From contig WEDG01005371.1 of the NCBI GenBank assembly GCA_017591395.1, positions 1 to 64,000 on the forward strand: DNA of 64,000 nucleotides. The letters are read 5' to 3'. Position 1 is the first letter of the stretch, and every line of letters begins with the position of its first letter. The position numbers were made by a program, and so were the translations under genes. Positions 12,600 to 64,000 of the stretch are shown in pieces. Source of the DNA: Schistocephalus solidus. Its lineage: Eukaryota; Platyhelminthes; Cestoda; Diphyllobothriidea; Diphyllobothriidae. A model generated the notes under the pieces. That model searched no databases and was not told the origin of the DNA. It saw nothing but the letters and a program-made list of their open reading frames with translations.

Positions 12600-12960
12600 T
12601 TGACTAAAACCCTAACGCCACTCCAGTCATCACCACGCGGATGCCTACAAACTTGTCAGAATAGAAACTCGGTTGACAAAACTGTCTAAGAAGGAGACAC
12701 GATGACTGGAACAGGAGCTGTATTAGCCTGATGTTTCGGATTCTCACTGGACAAAGCAGGTAGCCACACGGAAAACGTTCTAATGGCCACTGTCCCCGGT
12801 GCCAACGTCGGTGAGCCGAATTGCCCAAGAGCTCACACGGATGACGAAACCCGGCCGTCAGCAATTCGACAGCGCACCAAATGCAACCACGTTCAATGAG
12901 CGTGGGAATCAATACCCTTGACAGGCACGCAGGGGCACAGTAACAGCTCGGAAACTAAAC
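12600..12960 (-). mobile_element. Penelope-related non-coding remnant
   Basis: The minus strand shares blocks with the downstream flank of Penelope copies elsewhere in the window (GTGAGAATCCGAAAC, then ATCAGGCTAATA). A decayed hammerhead-like 3' half lies at about 12718-12757, but the CUGAUGA box is not preserved. No reverse transcriptase motif is visible. Confidence 0.4.
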
Positions 12961-13074
12961 ACTGCAATACCAGGTGCAAGTATCTGTGATGCATTCGGGA
13001 ACTGCCAATGTTGATAGGCCTGTAGCGGCCTTGCAACTACATCCTATAAATGCTGAAAAACCTGGGCAGTTCAA

Positions 13075-13200
13075 TACCCTTATCACACTCAGTCTCTGAT
13101 GGTGGATTCGAGAGAATCTGAAACGCCAGGCTAATAAAGCTTCTGTTCAAATTATCCTGCCTCCGTCTTCGTGACTACTTCCTGGAACTCACCTCATCGC
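13075..13200 (+). mobile_element. Penelope-related relic with a hammerhead-like motif
   Basis: This segment is the inverted counterpart of 2400-2530, sharing a GGTGAGTTCCAGGAAG box on the opposite strand. Its core at 13096-13131 is CTGATGG, a GATTC/GAATC hairpin with a GAGA tetraloop (13105-13118), GAAAC (13120-13124) and GCCAGG. This is the best preserved hammerhead-like copy, although GATGG replaces GATGA and the cleavage triplet reads GCC. Confidence 0.45.
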
Positions 13201-13968
13201 TTCAATTAGCAAAACTGTCTAATCCAAGCATGCTATCCTCAGGTCGGAAAGAACTAATACCATCGGTTACGCTGATCGCTAAGGCTAGATGCAGCGATCG
13301 CATTAGTCAGCAAGCCGGCTAATTGTGTAAGTGACTGGTCGCTAAGTTACATCGTTCATCTTTGACTCCGGCGTCACGAAATCCATGCTCAACTAGTCAG
13401 AAATAACGGTCCAGTGGGGCTTACAGGTGACCTGTATCCTTATGTTCACGTTATCCATTGAAAGTAGTTTTTGGTTCAGAAGGTTACAAAAGCGATGAAA
13501 GTTATCTCATGAAACTCATATGGTTCGATAGTATTTTGCTAGAGCGGTTATTCTCCGCCATACATTTTACAAAAATCGAGTCCGTTCTGAGGCACCTCAG
13601 ACCACCCGTCTATCAGAGCATACTCTACTTGTAACTTAGACTAGCCTCATCATCTGGATGCGTAAGGCTGACTTAACAGCTACCCAAGAACACTCCAAAG
13701 CCCATTCATCAGGTCCGGAATTAATTGGAGGGTCGGTGGGTGTCTTTGACGGGGTACTCTAGCTGACAGCTAGCAGATGGGTGTTTGAGTACCTAATTAG
13801 AAGCTCTTCCTGTTCGACGTCAACAAGAAAATTAATGTTTAAAGGCGAGAAGCTGTCTGTTCTGTGGCACGGGGTCAGAGGACGTCCGTAGCGCCAAGCG
13901 CGATGTTAACTGACCTGTTAGACGCACCTGGGCCATCAATCGATAATTTAAACCACCAAATGCACTGA

Positions 13969-14134
13969 ATGGCGGGCACGAGGAGGACGAAGTCCAATGA
14001 ACGGGGTGACATCTACCGTCGCTTCGATCCGGCAAATAGAAATGTCTTTAAGACATCTCACCTAGGGTCGATCTTAGCCCTGAATGGATTTCATCCAACC
14101 ATGGAGGAACTCCGGGCGGCCGAAGAGAAATACG
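13969..14134 (+). CDS. EF-hand gene exon 1
   Basis: It starts at ATG 13969 (MAGTRRTKSNERGDIY) and covers the first degenerate EF-hand. Two donors are possible: TACG|GTACCG, ending at 14134, and ACC|GTAAGA, ending at 14139. Only the first is in phase with the next exon, giving EEKYG|RELTRASLEEL, so it is preferred although the second has the better consensus. Confidence 0.7.
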
Positions 14135-16523
14135 GTACCGTAAGATATTTTTTTGCATCCTATGTTTGCAAGTGCAACTTGAAAAGCACTGGATTCAGGT
14201 ATACATTGACAATAAGTTCAAACAACTGCAGGGTTAATTTTCTGAGGGTTGCGATTTCCCGGTAATGCTGAAAGCATGGCAGTTCAATCCCCTCAAACGA
14301 TGACATTTACCACGTGCCCCATAGAACGGACGCAACACCCTAGACTTAGGCTGAACTGAGGCGGACATGCGCAACCACTCTCCAATTTCACACCAACTGG
14401 TGGTTTACGTGGACAGCGACTGTCTACGCGTCGAACACAACCTGGTTCAATACGTGTACTCCTACGAGGAATGACTGTTCTGTCAGCTGGTAGCCCTCCA
14501 AGCAACGACCCTTGTCGGGTCGAGGTAGATTGAGGCTTGGCACATTTTTTTCACAGTTAGAACCATAACCAGTTAATAACCACTAGGGCCAGATGCCTGA
14601 ACAGCCGCAGAGGTCACTTTCGAAAATCTCCTCACGAATGCCTTCGAGAACGAGCATTAACCGTGCAAGTAGGGCCCATACAGGTGGCGTGAACGCACGG
14701 GCGGGTACGATTAACGAGTAAAAGAACTAAACCAGCATTCTAGCCTAGAGCACAAGAGACCCACACGCAGAGGACATTCCCGTGGCCGTTGGTGGTCGAT
14801 GGCACATATCAGATGTTCCCTTCGCGAGGATCGCAGTCCTTGGAATTGGAATCAACCGCCGAAAATCCTGATCGCAGACTGTCGGACAACAGAGTATGGT
14901 TTTGCGCTACGCCCAGTGGGGACTTTCATGCTAAGGCGAAGCATGACGGAATGGACTCTCATGGCGTCAACATCTCAATCGATTCGCTTTCATAATTAGC
15001 GATGCACTTACGGTTTGATAAACGCGATTGCACCGATAACACTATAACTCGCACTCCTTCAGAGACGCCATTGCCTGTCAACCCCCATGGTAGTAGGTTA
15101 CGCAAATAGTACCACTTCCGATCCAGTCGGATCAATCAACACATCGTTAAGTATATTGCGTTATGTCTTCCGAACTCACAAGTGTGTATATATCAGTATA
15201 ATCACTAGGTCATCCGTCGAGAAGGAAGACGGAGCAGTGAGAATTTGCGTGTAACTAGGATCGCAATGAGGCAAACCTTCCTTCCAAGCGGACTCCAAAA
15301 TGACCGACCCTAGTGTCATCACTTAGTCCGTTTTCAGAGACATTCAACCTTTGTTGGAGAGACTCAACGGTCACCTCTACCTGGTTTCGGCCTCCAAAAG
15401 AGATGGTTAATTAGGTTTAACTGTCGTACAACTTTTTCGACTCACATTTAGGAACCGGGCACTACTAAGAGATGGTTGTGCAGCTAGACATATAACAAGA
15501 CCTAGAGTTCAAAAGTCGTTTCCGATTATGTCCACCGTGTGTGCCATAGCATCGTAAACGCAGTGACGGTGACTTGTGGGAGTAGAAGTCGTAGCTCAGC
15601 CAGCTCACTGCATCAGAATTGGCGGATTTCGAATGTTGCAGTAGGCTGGGCGGGTAACTTGACCCAAGTGCGATTATACTCATGGCTCTCGCTGGGGCCT
15701 CGTAGCTCAGTTTGCTAGAGCGTTGGCTGTACTAAAGCCTTCCACTTGCCGGCGTGGGTTCGAATCCTACCGAGGTCGCTGAGTTTTTCACAAGTGGTTG
15801 AAACGAATTATTCAAATCTTCCAAAATCCAAGAGAGAGAGAAAATCAAGAAGGCCTTAGGCGGGCACAGGTGGCAGACGCGACGTGAATCGACACATAGG
15901 CGCGCCATCAAACACCCATCTGCAGCGGTTGTTATGGCTGCACACCCCAATGACACCTGTCTCGCCAGTACGACCACCAATCCGTAAAAGTGATTTGCTT
16001 TTTTGCCTTGACAACCAACCCTGAATACCTCCCAGAGACTCAATACTGATACCACGGCTCAGTTGAGTCATTATCAAACCAAAACAACAGAGATAGAAGA
16101 GAAGCCGAAGACTAAAAAAACTTGAGCACACAATAAAAATTGCTGCTTATAAAAAAATAGAGATGGACAAGTTGGAAATGCTGCTGGAGGAGACACATCT
16201 AAATTGGCCTTTTAGGCAGGGAACTGACGAGAGCCAGTCTGGAGGAATTGATGGCTGAGCAACGCGCAAAGCCACCACTTGACATGCAGGCCTTGCAACG
16301 CAGTCTACGTCAGCTGCTGAGAGTGCAGCGCGGCAAATTCCGGGAGGCAGAGTTGCGAGCAGCCCTAGAGGAGAATGCGTGTGAGCTGAGCGAGGAGGAC
16401 TACGAGAGACTGTTTCAGGGCATCACTGACCGCGGCAGGGTCAGGCTGACAGGTAGGGAAAATTTCTCAAAGGTGCTTTCCAACATGAGGGCAGATAAAA
16501 AAAGCCACCGGCAAATATTTTAA
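13969..16523 (+). CDS. EF-hand protein resembling EFCAB2/DRC8 (two exons)
   Basis: Exons 13969-14134 and 16216-16523 join in phase to give 157 residues, close to human EFCAB2 (about 162). EF-hand architecture is clear: IYRRFDPANRNVFKTSHLG with NGFHPTMEELRAAEE, and later LRQLLRVQRGKFREAELR with SEEDYERLF. The linker LEELMAEQRAKPPLDM aligns with the matching linker of EFCAB2. EFCAB2 is DRC8, a subunit of the nexin-dynein regulatory complex of motile cilia. Loop residues are poor calcium ligands (no Glu at loop position 12), so calcium binding is unlikely. The family call is from recall; a general calmodulin-like protein is the alternative. Confidence 0.7.
14135..16215 (+). other. Intron of the EF-hand gene
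   Basis: The intron is about 2.08 kb and ends in GGCCTTTTAG. It contains a SINE-like copy of family S2 at about 15595-15830. No other coding segment is needed to complete the protein, because the flanking exons join in phase. Confidence 0.65.
15595..15830 (+). mobile_element. tRNA-derived SINE-like repeat, family S2
   Basis: A tRNA-like module at about 15698-15778 has TAGCTCAGTTTGCTAGAG, a long variable region and GGTTCGAATCC, with CCTCG/CGAGG acceptor pairing. It is preceded by a unit containing GTAGGCTGGGCGGGTAAC and followed by GAGTTTTTCACAA. Both flanks recur with the tRNA-like module at 55380-55565, so this is a dispersed repeat, not a tRNA gene. Confidence 0.65.
16216..16523 (+). CDS. 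EF-hand gene exon 2 (terminal)
   Basis: The exon encodes RELTRASLEELMAEQ through GRVRLTGRENFSKVLSNM and ends at TAA (16521-16523). The last EF-hand loop is ITDRGRVRLTGRE, followed by a normal F helix (NFSKVLSNM), which argues against using the weak donor at 16453. If that donor were used, an alternative last exon from 16550 (FLREDNSVQPV) would end at about 16656. Confidence 0.7.
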
Positions 16524-16656
16524 ATAAGAATTTTGATGCTGCACTTAGATTTCTGCGAGAGGATAACAGCGTTCAACCAGTGGCCACGACAAACGTTCTG
16601 CAGTCCCTGAACAGGCCTCAACGTGAGCATCTGAAAAACAATGTAACTTTTTGTTA

Positions 16657-16662
16657 AATAAA
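16657..16662 (+). promoter_or_regulatory. Poly(A) signal AATAAA for the EF-hand gene
   Basis: Canonical hexamer 134 bp after the stop codon, on the same strand. Confidence 0.6.
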
Positions 16663-16919
16663 TTAAAACTTGAAATCGCAAACAAATTGAGACTTACAGT
16701 GCTCGTAGGAATTTGCTATAAGTACAAACGGAGAAGGCCGTTGGTTCGACAGAATCATCTCATTATTTATCTGTACTTTTTACTTACTGGAGTTCATTAT
16801 CAGAGGTAAGAGCGGCAGCAAGACAGGGTTGGAGGCTAATAAAACATCAGTAAGGCAGGAGGTGACTACGCAGGTCTCTGTATGCCGGCACAATGTCGAT
16901 ATGTCGACTGAGGCTCAGG

Positions 16920-17310
16920 CTTCAATCAATTACCAGCTTCCGGCTTGGGCGATCAACTTCGTGGCTGCAAAGTTAAGTTCGTGACCTGTTTCGCAGGTGT
17001 GGGCAGCCACCTGCGATAACCTGTCACCCCGTCTCACAGGCAGCTTATGTTCGTGTATGCGCGATCCAAGCATACAACCAGTCTGCCCTGCATAGTTACA
17101 GTAACAGTTCAGGCATAAGATACTATATACCACACTCGAATACTCAATAGGATTTAATCTGTTCTTAATCTTCATAACCCTGCTAGGCATGGTAGCTTTG
17201 GGCCAATGTGCAATTCCAACACCTAGTCCCGCAGCGGTGTGCTCCATCGCATCTGACATGTCCCAGGCCACAGGTGATGTTTCTGTGTGGGGCCTACGAG
17301 GGGCAAACAC
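16920..17310 (-). mobile_element. Penelope-like element fragment, GIY-YIG domain
   Basis: The minus-strand frame reads GIAHWPKATMPSRVMKIKNR, then SVVYSILCLNCYCNYAGQTG, GSRIHEHKLPVRRGD, SQVAAHTCETGHELNF and TKLIAQAG. This is a complete-looking GIY-YIG nuclease core: VVY and YAGQTG stand for the GIY and YIG elements, then the catalytic Arg in GSRIHEHK and the HTxETGH motif. The reverse transcriptase is missing upstream and the C-terminus is cut. It matches the 31.6-32.0 kb and 34.4 kb copies closely. Confidence 0.85.
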
Positions 17311-17724
17311 GTAAGAATAAGAATCAGCTTATTAAGGCCTAGGGATAGTCATTCCGCATACACTGATCACGGATATATCGGGTCTCACGTGCTCTTTCCT
17401 CCGGCTTACTGCAGCTGTATTCGTTTGAACAGCGTTCTTGCATAGCCACCGGATTCCGACGAAGAGTCAGCCTTCTTCTCCTTTACTTACCTGTACGCCT
17501 AGAATGCGAATGTTCGGCTCAATTTATATAAGTGTAATAAGCCATAACACCAGGATTAATTTTGCTCAATTTATAAGTAAAGGTGAGCCGAGCTTCAACT
17601 GAGTAACACGAGAGCAAATGCCCTGAAAGTTCGAAGAACCGACGGGGAAGAGAAGCTTGCGTCTGGTCGATCAGTTTAAGGCAGTCGTATAGAGAGGAAA
17701 AATTAACTGAGGAGAAGGACACTG

Positions 17725-18330
17725 CAATTTATAGAATAACATGACCGACGAAGACAAGGGAGACTGGAATGGCCATTTCTGGCTTATTAGCTGTCATCAG
17801 CCAGTCATATACAACCCCAGGCACTACGGCGCCCGCGGATCGAACTCGCGGCCTGTTGGGTAGAAGTCATACACTACGCTTGTTATCTTGCCGGTTTCGA
17901 TCGGGAATGTTAACTATGGAAAGTAGGCGCTCACCAATGGCGTACGGGAGCCACTCGTCACGTTTTGCCTTGGGGCTCACACTCGGGCTCCGCCAGCAGC
18001 CGCACAGTGGCTAATAATATAGTCAACTTCTCGAGTTCGAGTCTCGGGTGCCGCAGCGCCTGGGATTGGGTATGGCTGGCTGATGACGGCTAATAAGCCA
18101 GAAATGGCCATTCCAGTCTCTCTTGTCTTTGTCGGTTATGTTATTCTGCCTATATCATTAGCCGCTGTGCAGCTGCTGGCGGGGTTTGAGAGTTTGCCCC
18201 AAGGCACAACGGGACGAGTGAATCCTGTACCCAAACGGCGAGCGTCTACCTACCACTGCAATTTGTTGAAGGCAAACGAAGAATGTGAGGTTTCAGGCCG
18301 TGCTCGTATCTTTGTGGCTTTTAGCTAAAT
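17725..18330. repeat. Head-to-head inverted pair of S1 SINE-like repeats
   Basis: Left arm (about 17740-17800): GACAAGGGAGACTGGAATGG, then a 'CATTTCTGGCTTATTAGC' box and a reversed tRNA-like B box at about 17837. Right arm (about 18075-18140): the reverse complement of the same boxes, with GGCTAATAAGCCAGAAATGG. The arms could fold into a hairpin with a loop of about 280 bp. The right copy extends to the GC-rich hairpin segment at about 18160-18240. Confidence 0.65.
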
Positions 18331-18419
18331 CAAGGGATCTGTAACGATGCAGGAAGGATTCCCGATAAAGACAACTGAGAAGGAAATGGCCACTTACTAA
18401 CTCGTGGTAAAATGACGAG

Positions 18420-18610
18420 GGAAACTAGGGTGGCCATTTCTGGCTAAGTAGCCATCGTCGGCCAGTCATACCTAACCCCAGGTGGTGGGATGCGAAAACC
18501 GGTTCTTTGGGCAGTGCGTTCAACGCTCTATCAGTAGGCCAGGGGTCCTCATCCTCCTGATCGACAGCGTTAGCAACCCCTTTATCCTGCAGGCCGACAC
18601 GATCCTCACG
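18420..18610 (-). mobile_element. S1 SINE-like repeat
   Basis: It contains GTGGCCATTTCTGGCTAAGT, AGCCATCGTCGGCCAGTCAT and a tRNA-like segment with GCGTTCAACGCTCTATC in reverse orientation. Diverged copy. Confidence 0.5.
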
Positions 18611-19754
18611 TAAGTGGGGGTACACTACAGGAGAAGAAATGGGCTAAGAGAATATGGACTTTGAAGCAGTGATTTGCCAAACAATAGTAGCGAAATGACT
18701 ACCTTCAGGCTCGCTCGCTACTCAATTTCGAACAGCTCGAGCTGACCGCGTAGGTACTGAGTTACACGCGCACTTGATTCTCCTCTGTCAGAAGTGTCTG
18801 ACTGTTAACGCCGGGTTCGCTCGCCCCAACAATACCTATTCTACGCTCTGTGGTGGTTCATGCACCCCGTGAGCCTATTTTACCCTAAGAATACCCAGCC
18901 TAAGGCCTTACTGCTATGTGCTTCCTCATCCACATGGGACAGAAAGGCTGTCTTTCGCAAGCTTCGAAAGATGTTAAGGAGAGGGGATGCGTCGATCGCC
19001 TCAGGCTTTATGATAGGCATGCAACCTCGCTGGCGGGGGAGGTGGGAGAAGGTGCAGGAGGCGGGAGAAGGAAGCCCTCCTGAATGACAAGTACCATTCC
19101 ACCGTGTGATCCGTGGTTCCGCTGCTCTTAACGTCGTCACCCTTGTGAACTTGTTCTGAAAACTAGAAGCAAACCAGAGGACGAGCGAGGAGTTATTGCA
19201 GGCAATAGCTAGAAGGCGGGTAGCACCTGATTGCGGCGGAAAGTGCGGCGCTACCAGAAGGCAAGCAGCGTGCCTTACACTGACGCTCACGACGAGTAGG
19301 TAGCCAGGCGAACACTCGAGGAGAGACGTGTCCTTAACTGAGGTCACTAGACTGTTTTCATGTCGGTATTTCGTGTGGAGGTTCGGATGGCCAGCATCAA
19401 CTTTTGCGCTAAAGGCTGAAGCCCTCAGATTGTGTTTCTGGGCGTGGGAGATCTATCGAACATCCTGGATTGTGCACAGGAAGATAACATGAATTCGTTA
19501 CAGCTTCAGGGAAGCGGCTTATGGTAATTCGATAGACATTTTGCGACGCAGTTAATCCGACACACCGTTTTTTTAAAATTACGCACTGCTTCGTAACTTA
19601 TTTTTAGGTAAGGAGTGGTGATCTTAAATAGTTAGGAAAGAGAAAACGGTAGGGATTGCTTATATGGTCCCCTGGCAGGATATAAAAACAGGCAGAACGA
19701 GTAAGATACGTGACATTCAGGAAAATTAGGGTTAGGGTCAATAGAAGGGTTACT

Positions 19755-19935
19755 ACAAGCGCCCTCTCCCGCCCCCGGTCTTCTTGACTCGGGTCATAAC
19801 ACCGGGCCTCGGTGGGAGAGGAAAGAGTGGAACAGAGACTGCGCTAGTCTAGTACAACCATACAATAATTTACGCGCAAGTCACCGTTCCTATTCCAACT
19901 ATGCTGTGGGGCACACAATGGAATTGACGAGCAAA
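19755..19935 (-). repeat. Dispersed repeat R3 copy
   Basis: It reads GCGCCCTCTCCCGCCCCCGG, then CTTCTTGACTC, an ACACCGGGC box, GTGGGAGAGGAAAGAG and, about 70 bp on, GCGCAAGTCACCGTTC with CTATGCTGTGGGG. The order matches the minus strand of the copy at 41530-41895. Confidence 0.5.
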
Positions 19936-20069
19936 CTGTCAAGTTCGAAGTGGAACACCTGTTTTGTCTGTATTGTAATTGTTAAGGTGCACACAAAGGA
20001 GACCCACAAGCTCAATCCGAGTCGTACGCACTAGCTGCTTGTCCCACCGATGTAAATACGGACTATGGC

Positions 20070-20350
20070 ATAGATAAGCAATGTCAGAAAAGACAAGGGA
20101 AACTGAAATGACCATTTCTAGGTCATTAGCCATCATCAGCAAGGCTCGAACCCGCGACCGGTTGACCGGAAGTCGAACGCTCTAACCATTGAGCCTCGGG
20201 TGTGGCACCACCTAGAGTTGGTATGACTGACTGGTGGCATTCCAGGCTCCCTTGTCTTTGCCAGCATGGTTTGTCTGTCTTTACTACTATCAGCCGCTGT
20301 GCGGCTGCTGGCGGGGCTCGAAGGTGAGCCGCAAGGCAGAAGGGGACGAT
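20070..20350 (-). mobile_element. S1 SINE-like repeat
   Basis: It contains GACAAGGGAAACTGAAATGA, a B-box-like CTCGAACCCGCG, a reversed A-box-like segment CGCTCTAACCATTGAGCC, and the GC-rich segment CAGCCGCTGTGCGGCTGCTG. Well-preserved copy directly downstream of the FANCI stop codon. Confidence 0.6.
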
Positions 20351-20698
20351 TGAGTTCTGTAAGCGATCGGTGACGATGAGGATGCCTGCATCAAGGCTGA
20401 ATCCAGACGGTTGAAAGTGGGGTTGAAAACAGCCGGCCACTGAACATTATCCTAATCGTGCGTACCGCAACATGATGCTGTCTCGCATGTTTTAACGGGT
20501 TCAGTTGAGGAAGTCATTATCCGGCAGTGCTCAAGGTCACGAATTATAGAAAACCATGGGTTAAATGGTTCGTATATAGGATCGGAACTACGGCTTCTCA
20601 ATAGCAATGACTGATTTCACTTTTAAAATGGAGAAATAATCACTCAACCGTCAACTTACAAGACTGACAGAGCGAGCGCGGAAGATCTGATCGCAAAG

Positions 20699-63311
<42,613 letters not shown>

Positions 63312-64000
63312 CTGCGGTCAAATTCAGGTTGAATCATGACATCGTAAACGGAGAAAGTCAGTTAACTTAACGTGCACTGAGGCACGACCAGACGTTCATC
63401 CGAATGGCCCAAAAATATTCAAAAGAAAAACACAAAGCTAAGACAGAAGAATTATGCATTCGATTTCAATGGCAAGTCGCTAAAAAAATTGTCCCAGGCT
63501 GCTGCACACATTCAGAATAAAGATTCAAAGATATTTAAATAAGCTATTAATATAAGTCAGGGAGCAAAAGAAGACGTGCAGTCCTCGTTAGATCGTGGTG
63601 TCCTACCCACGCGGAGATGCGCGCAAAGTTTGGGTGCGAGCACGGGCTGCTCCATAATTGTCTGGTTTAATCAAAGCATGAGCGCTTAAGCAGTACTTAC
63701 GGGCGTCTAGCGCTACGCAGGCTCTCACACCTGACAAACTAAATCAACGTGGAGCTGATACTGATAGCCAAAATACTGCTTTATTCCATGCTTGCAATTG
63801 GTTGCGCGTCCTCCAAAAGAGGGTTTGCCCAAAAACTTATAGGTGCCTAATCTTTTATTGGAAAATTCACTTTTAATGCTCATTTAATAATGCAAGACCC
63901 CAATAAGCTGGCATACTGATTGTCAACTACCACGCGCAGAATACGAGAGTACTGATGGGTAAACGACTGTCCACGATTAAACAAAGGAGGATAGAAATGC
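63312..64000. other. Upstream FANCI intron or 5' region
   Basis: The first coding exon of FANCI (about 30-50 residues) should lie here or past the right edge. I could not identify it, nor a promoter. Confidence 0.5.

Larger units (their letters stand above)
9211..13968. other. Intergenic spacer
   Basis: No host coding sequence is recognisable between the protocadherin poly(A) signal and the EF-hand gene. Within it are a tRNA-derived SINE-like copy (about 9930-10330), minus-strand Penelope-related debris (about 12600-12960) and another relic at 13075-13200. The stretch 10330-12600 shows no domain or obvious repeat to me. The promoter of the EF-hand gene should lie near the right end, but I see no TATA box I would trust. 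Confidence 0.6.
16663..20698. other. Spacer between convergent genes, mostly retroelement debris
   Basis: This is the 3'-to-3' spacer between the plus-strand EF-hand gene and the minus-strand FANCI gene. It contains a Penelope GIY-YIG fragment, three S1 SINE-like copies and one R3 copy. The stretches 17420-17720 and 18610-19750 show nothing recognisable. Confidence 0.6.

Noticed and set aside
15698..15778. Possible tRNA gene
   Set aside because: A and B boxes and acceptor pairing exist, but the anticodon arm and variable region are irregular, and the same flanks recur at 55.4 kb. It is a tRNA-derived repeat.
16453..16549. Small intron in the EF-hand gene leading to an alternative last exon (FLREDNSVQPV)
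   Set aside because: Splicing it would remove the F helix (NFSKVLSN) of the last EF-hand; the unspliced reading matches the family length better.

Overview
The window reads as intron-rich, repeat-rich invertebrate nuclear DNA, most likely from a flatworm (Platyhelminthes; a large-genome cestode or trematode is my best guess). Three things point that way. The long minus-strand gene has very short introns (32-77 bp) at its 5' end and multi-kilobase introns further on, a 5'-to-3' gradient known from schistosome genes. Introns and spacers are packed with Penelope-like elements carrying GIY-YIG endonuclease domains, CR1/Jockey-like LINE fragments and tRNA-derived SINE-like repeats. The few host proteins are ordinary metazoan ones. 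The species cannot be fixed from sequence alone.

Layout: (1) 1-5844 holds no recognisable host exon, only repeats; it is probably an upstream intron of the protocadherin gene. (2) 5845-9061, plus strand: the last two exons of a protocadherin-like gene (two membrane-proximal cadherin repeats, one transmembrane helix, a long low-complexity cytoplasmic tail), with a poly(A) signal at 9205. (3) 9211-13968: spacer with a SINE-like repeat and Penelope-related debris. (4) 13969-16523, plus strand: a two-exon gene for a 157-residue degenerate EF-hand protein resembling EFCAB2/DRC8, a subunit of the axonemal nexin-dynein regulatory complex. (5) 16663-20698: spacer made largely of retroelement pieces. 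(6) 20699-63311, minus strand: a Fanconi anaemia group I (FANCI) orthologue in at least 24 exons, read from right to left. Its extreme N-terminus was not found and may lie past the right edge. The stop codon is at 20699-20701. Joined exons keep phase throughout and give about 1,660 residues, longer than the human protein (about 1,330).

FANCI normally pairs with FANCD2 and is monoubiquitinated during DNA interstrand crosslink repair. In this copy the lysine equivalent to human K523 appears to be serine, and the human S/TQ phosphorylation cluster just downstream is absent. That is the most interesting biological observation here, and it depends on an alignment to the human protein recalled from memory. 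The three host genes have no evident functional link; this is not an operon or a defence island.

The FANCI introns hold most of the mobile DNA: at least two CR1-like LINE fragments, several Penelope GIY-YIG and reverse transcriptase fragments, a 1.2-1.8 kb repeated pair (46.7 and 52.7 kb), a miniature inverted-repeat element with TA flanks, a trinucleotide satellite of about 500 bp, and several dispersed repeat families. Possible hammerhead-ribozyme-like remnants accompany some Penelope-related debris. I found no wholly new multigene system.
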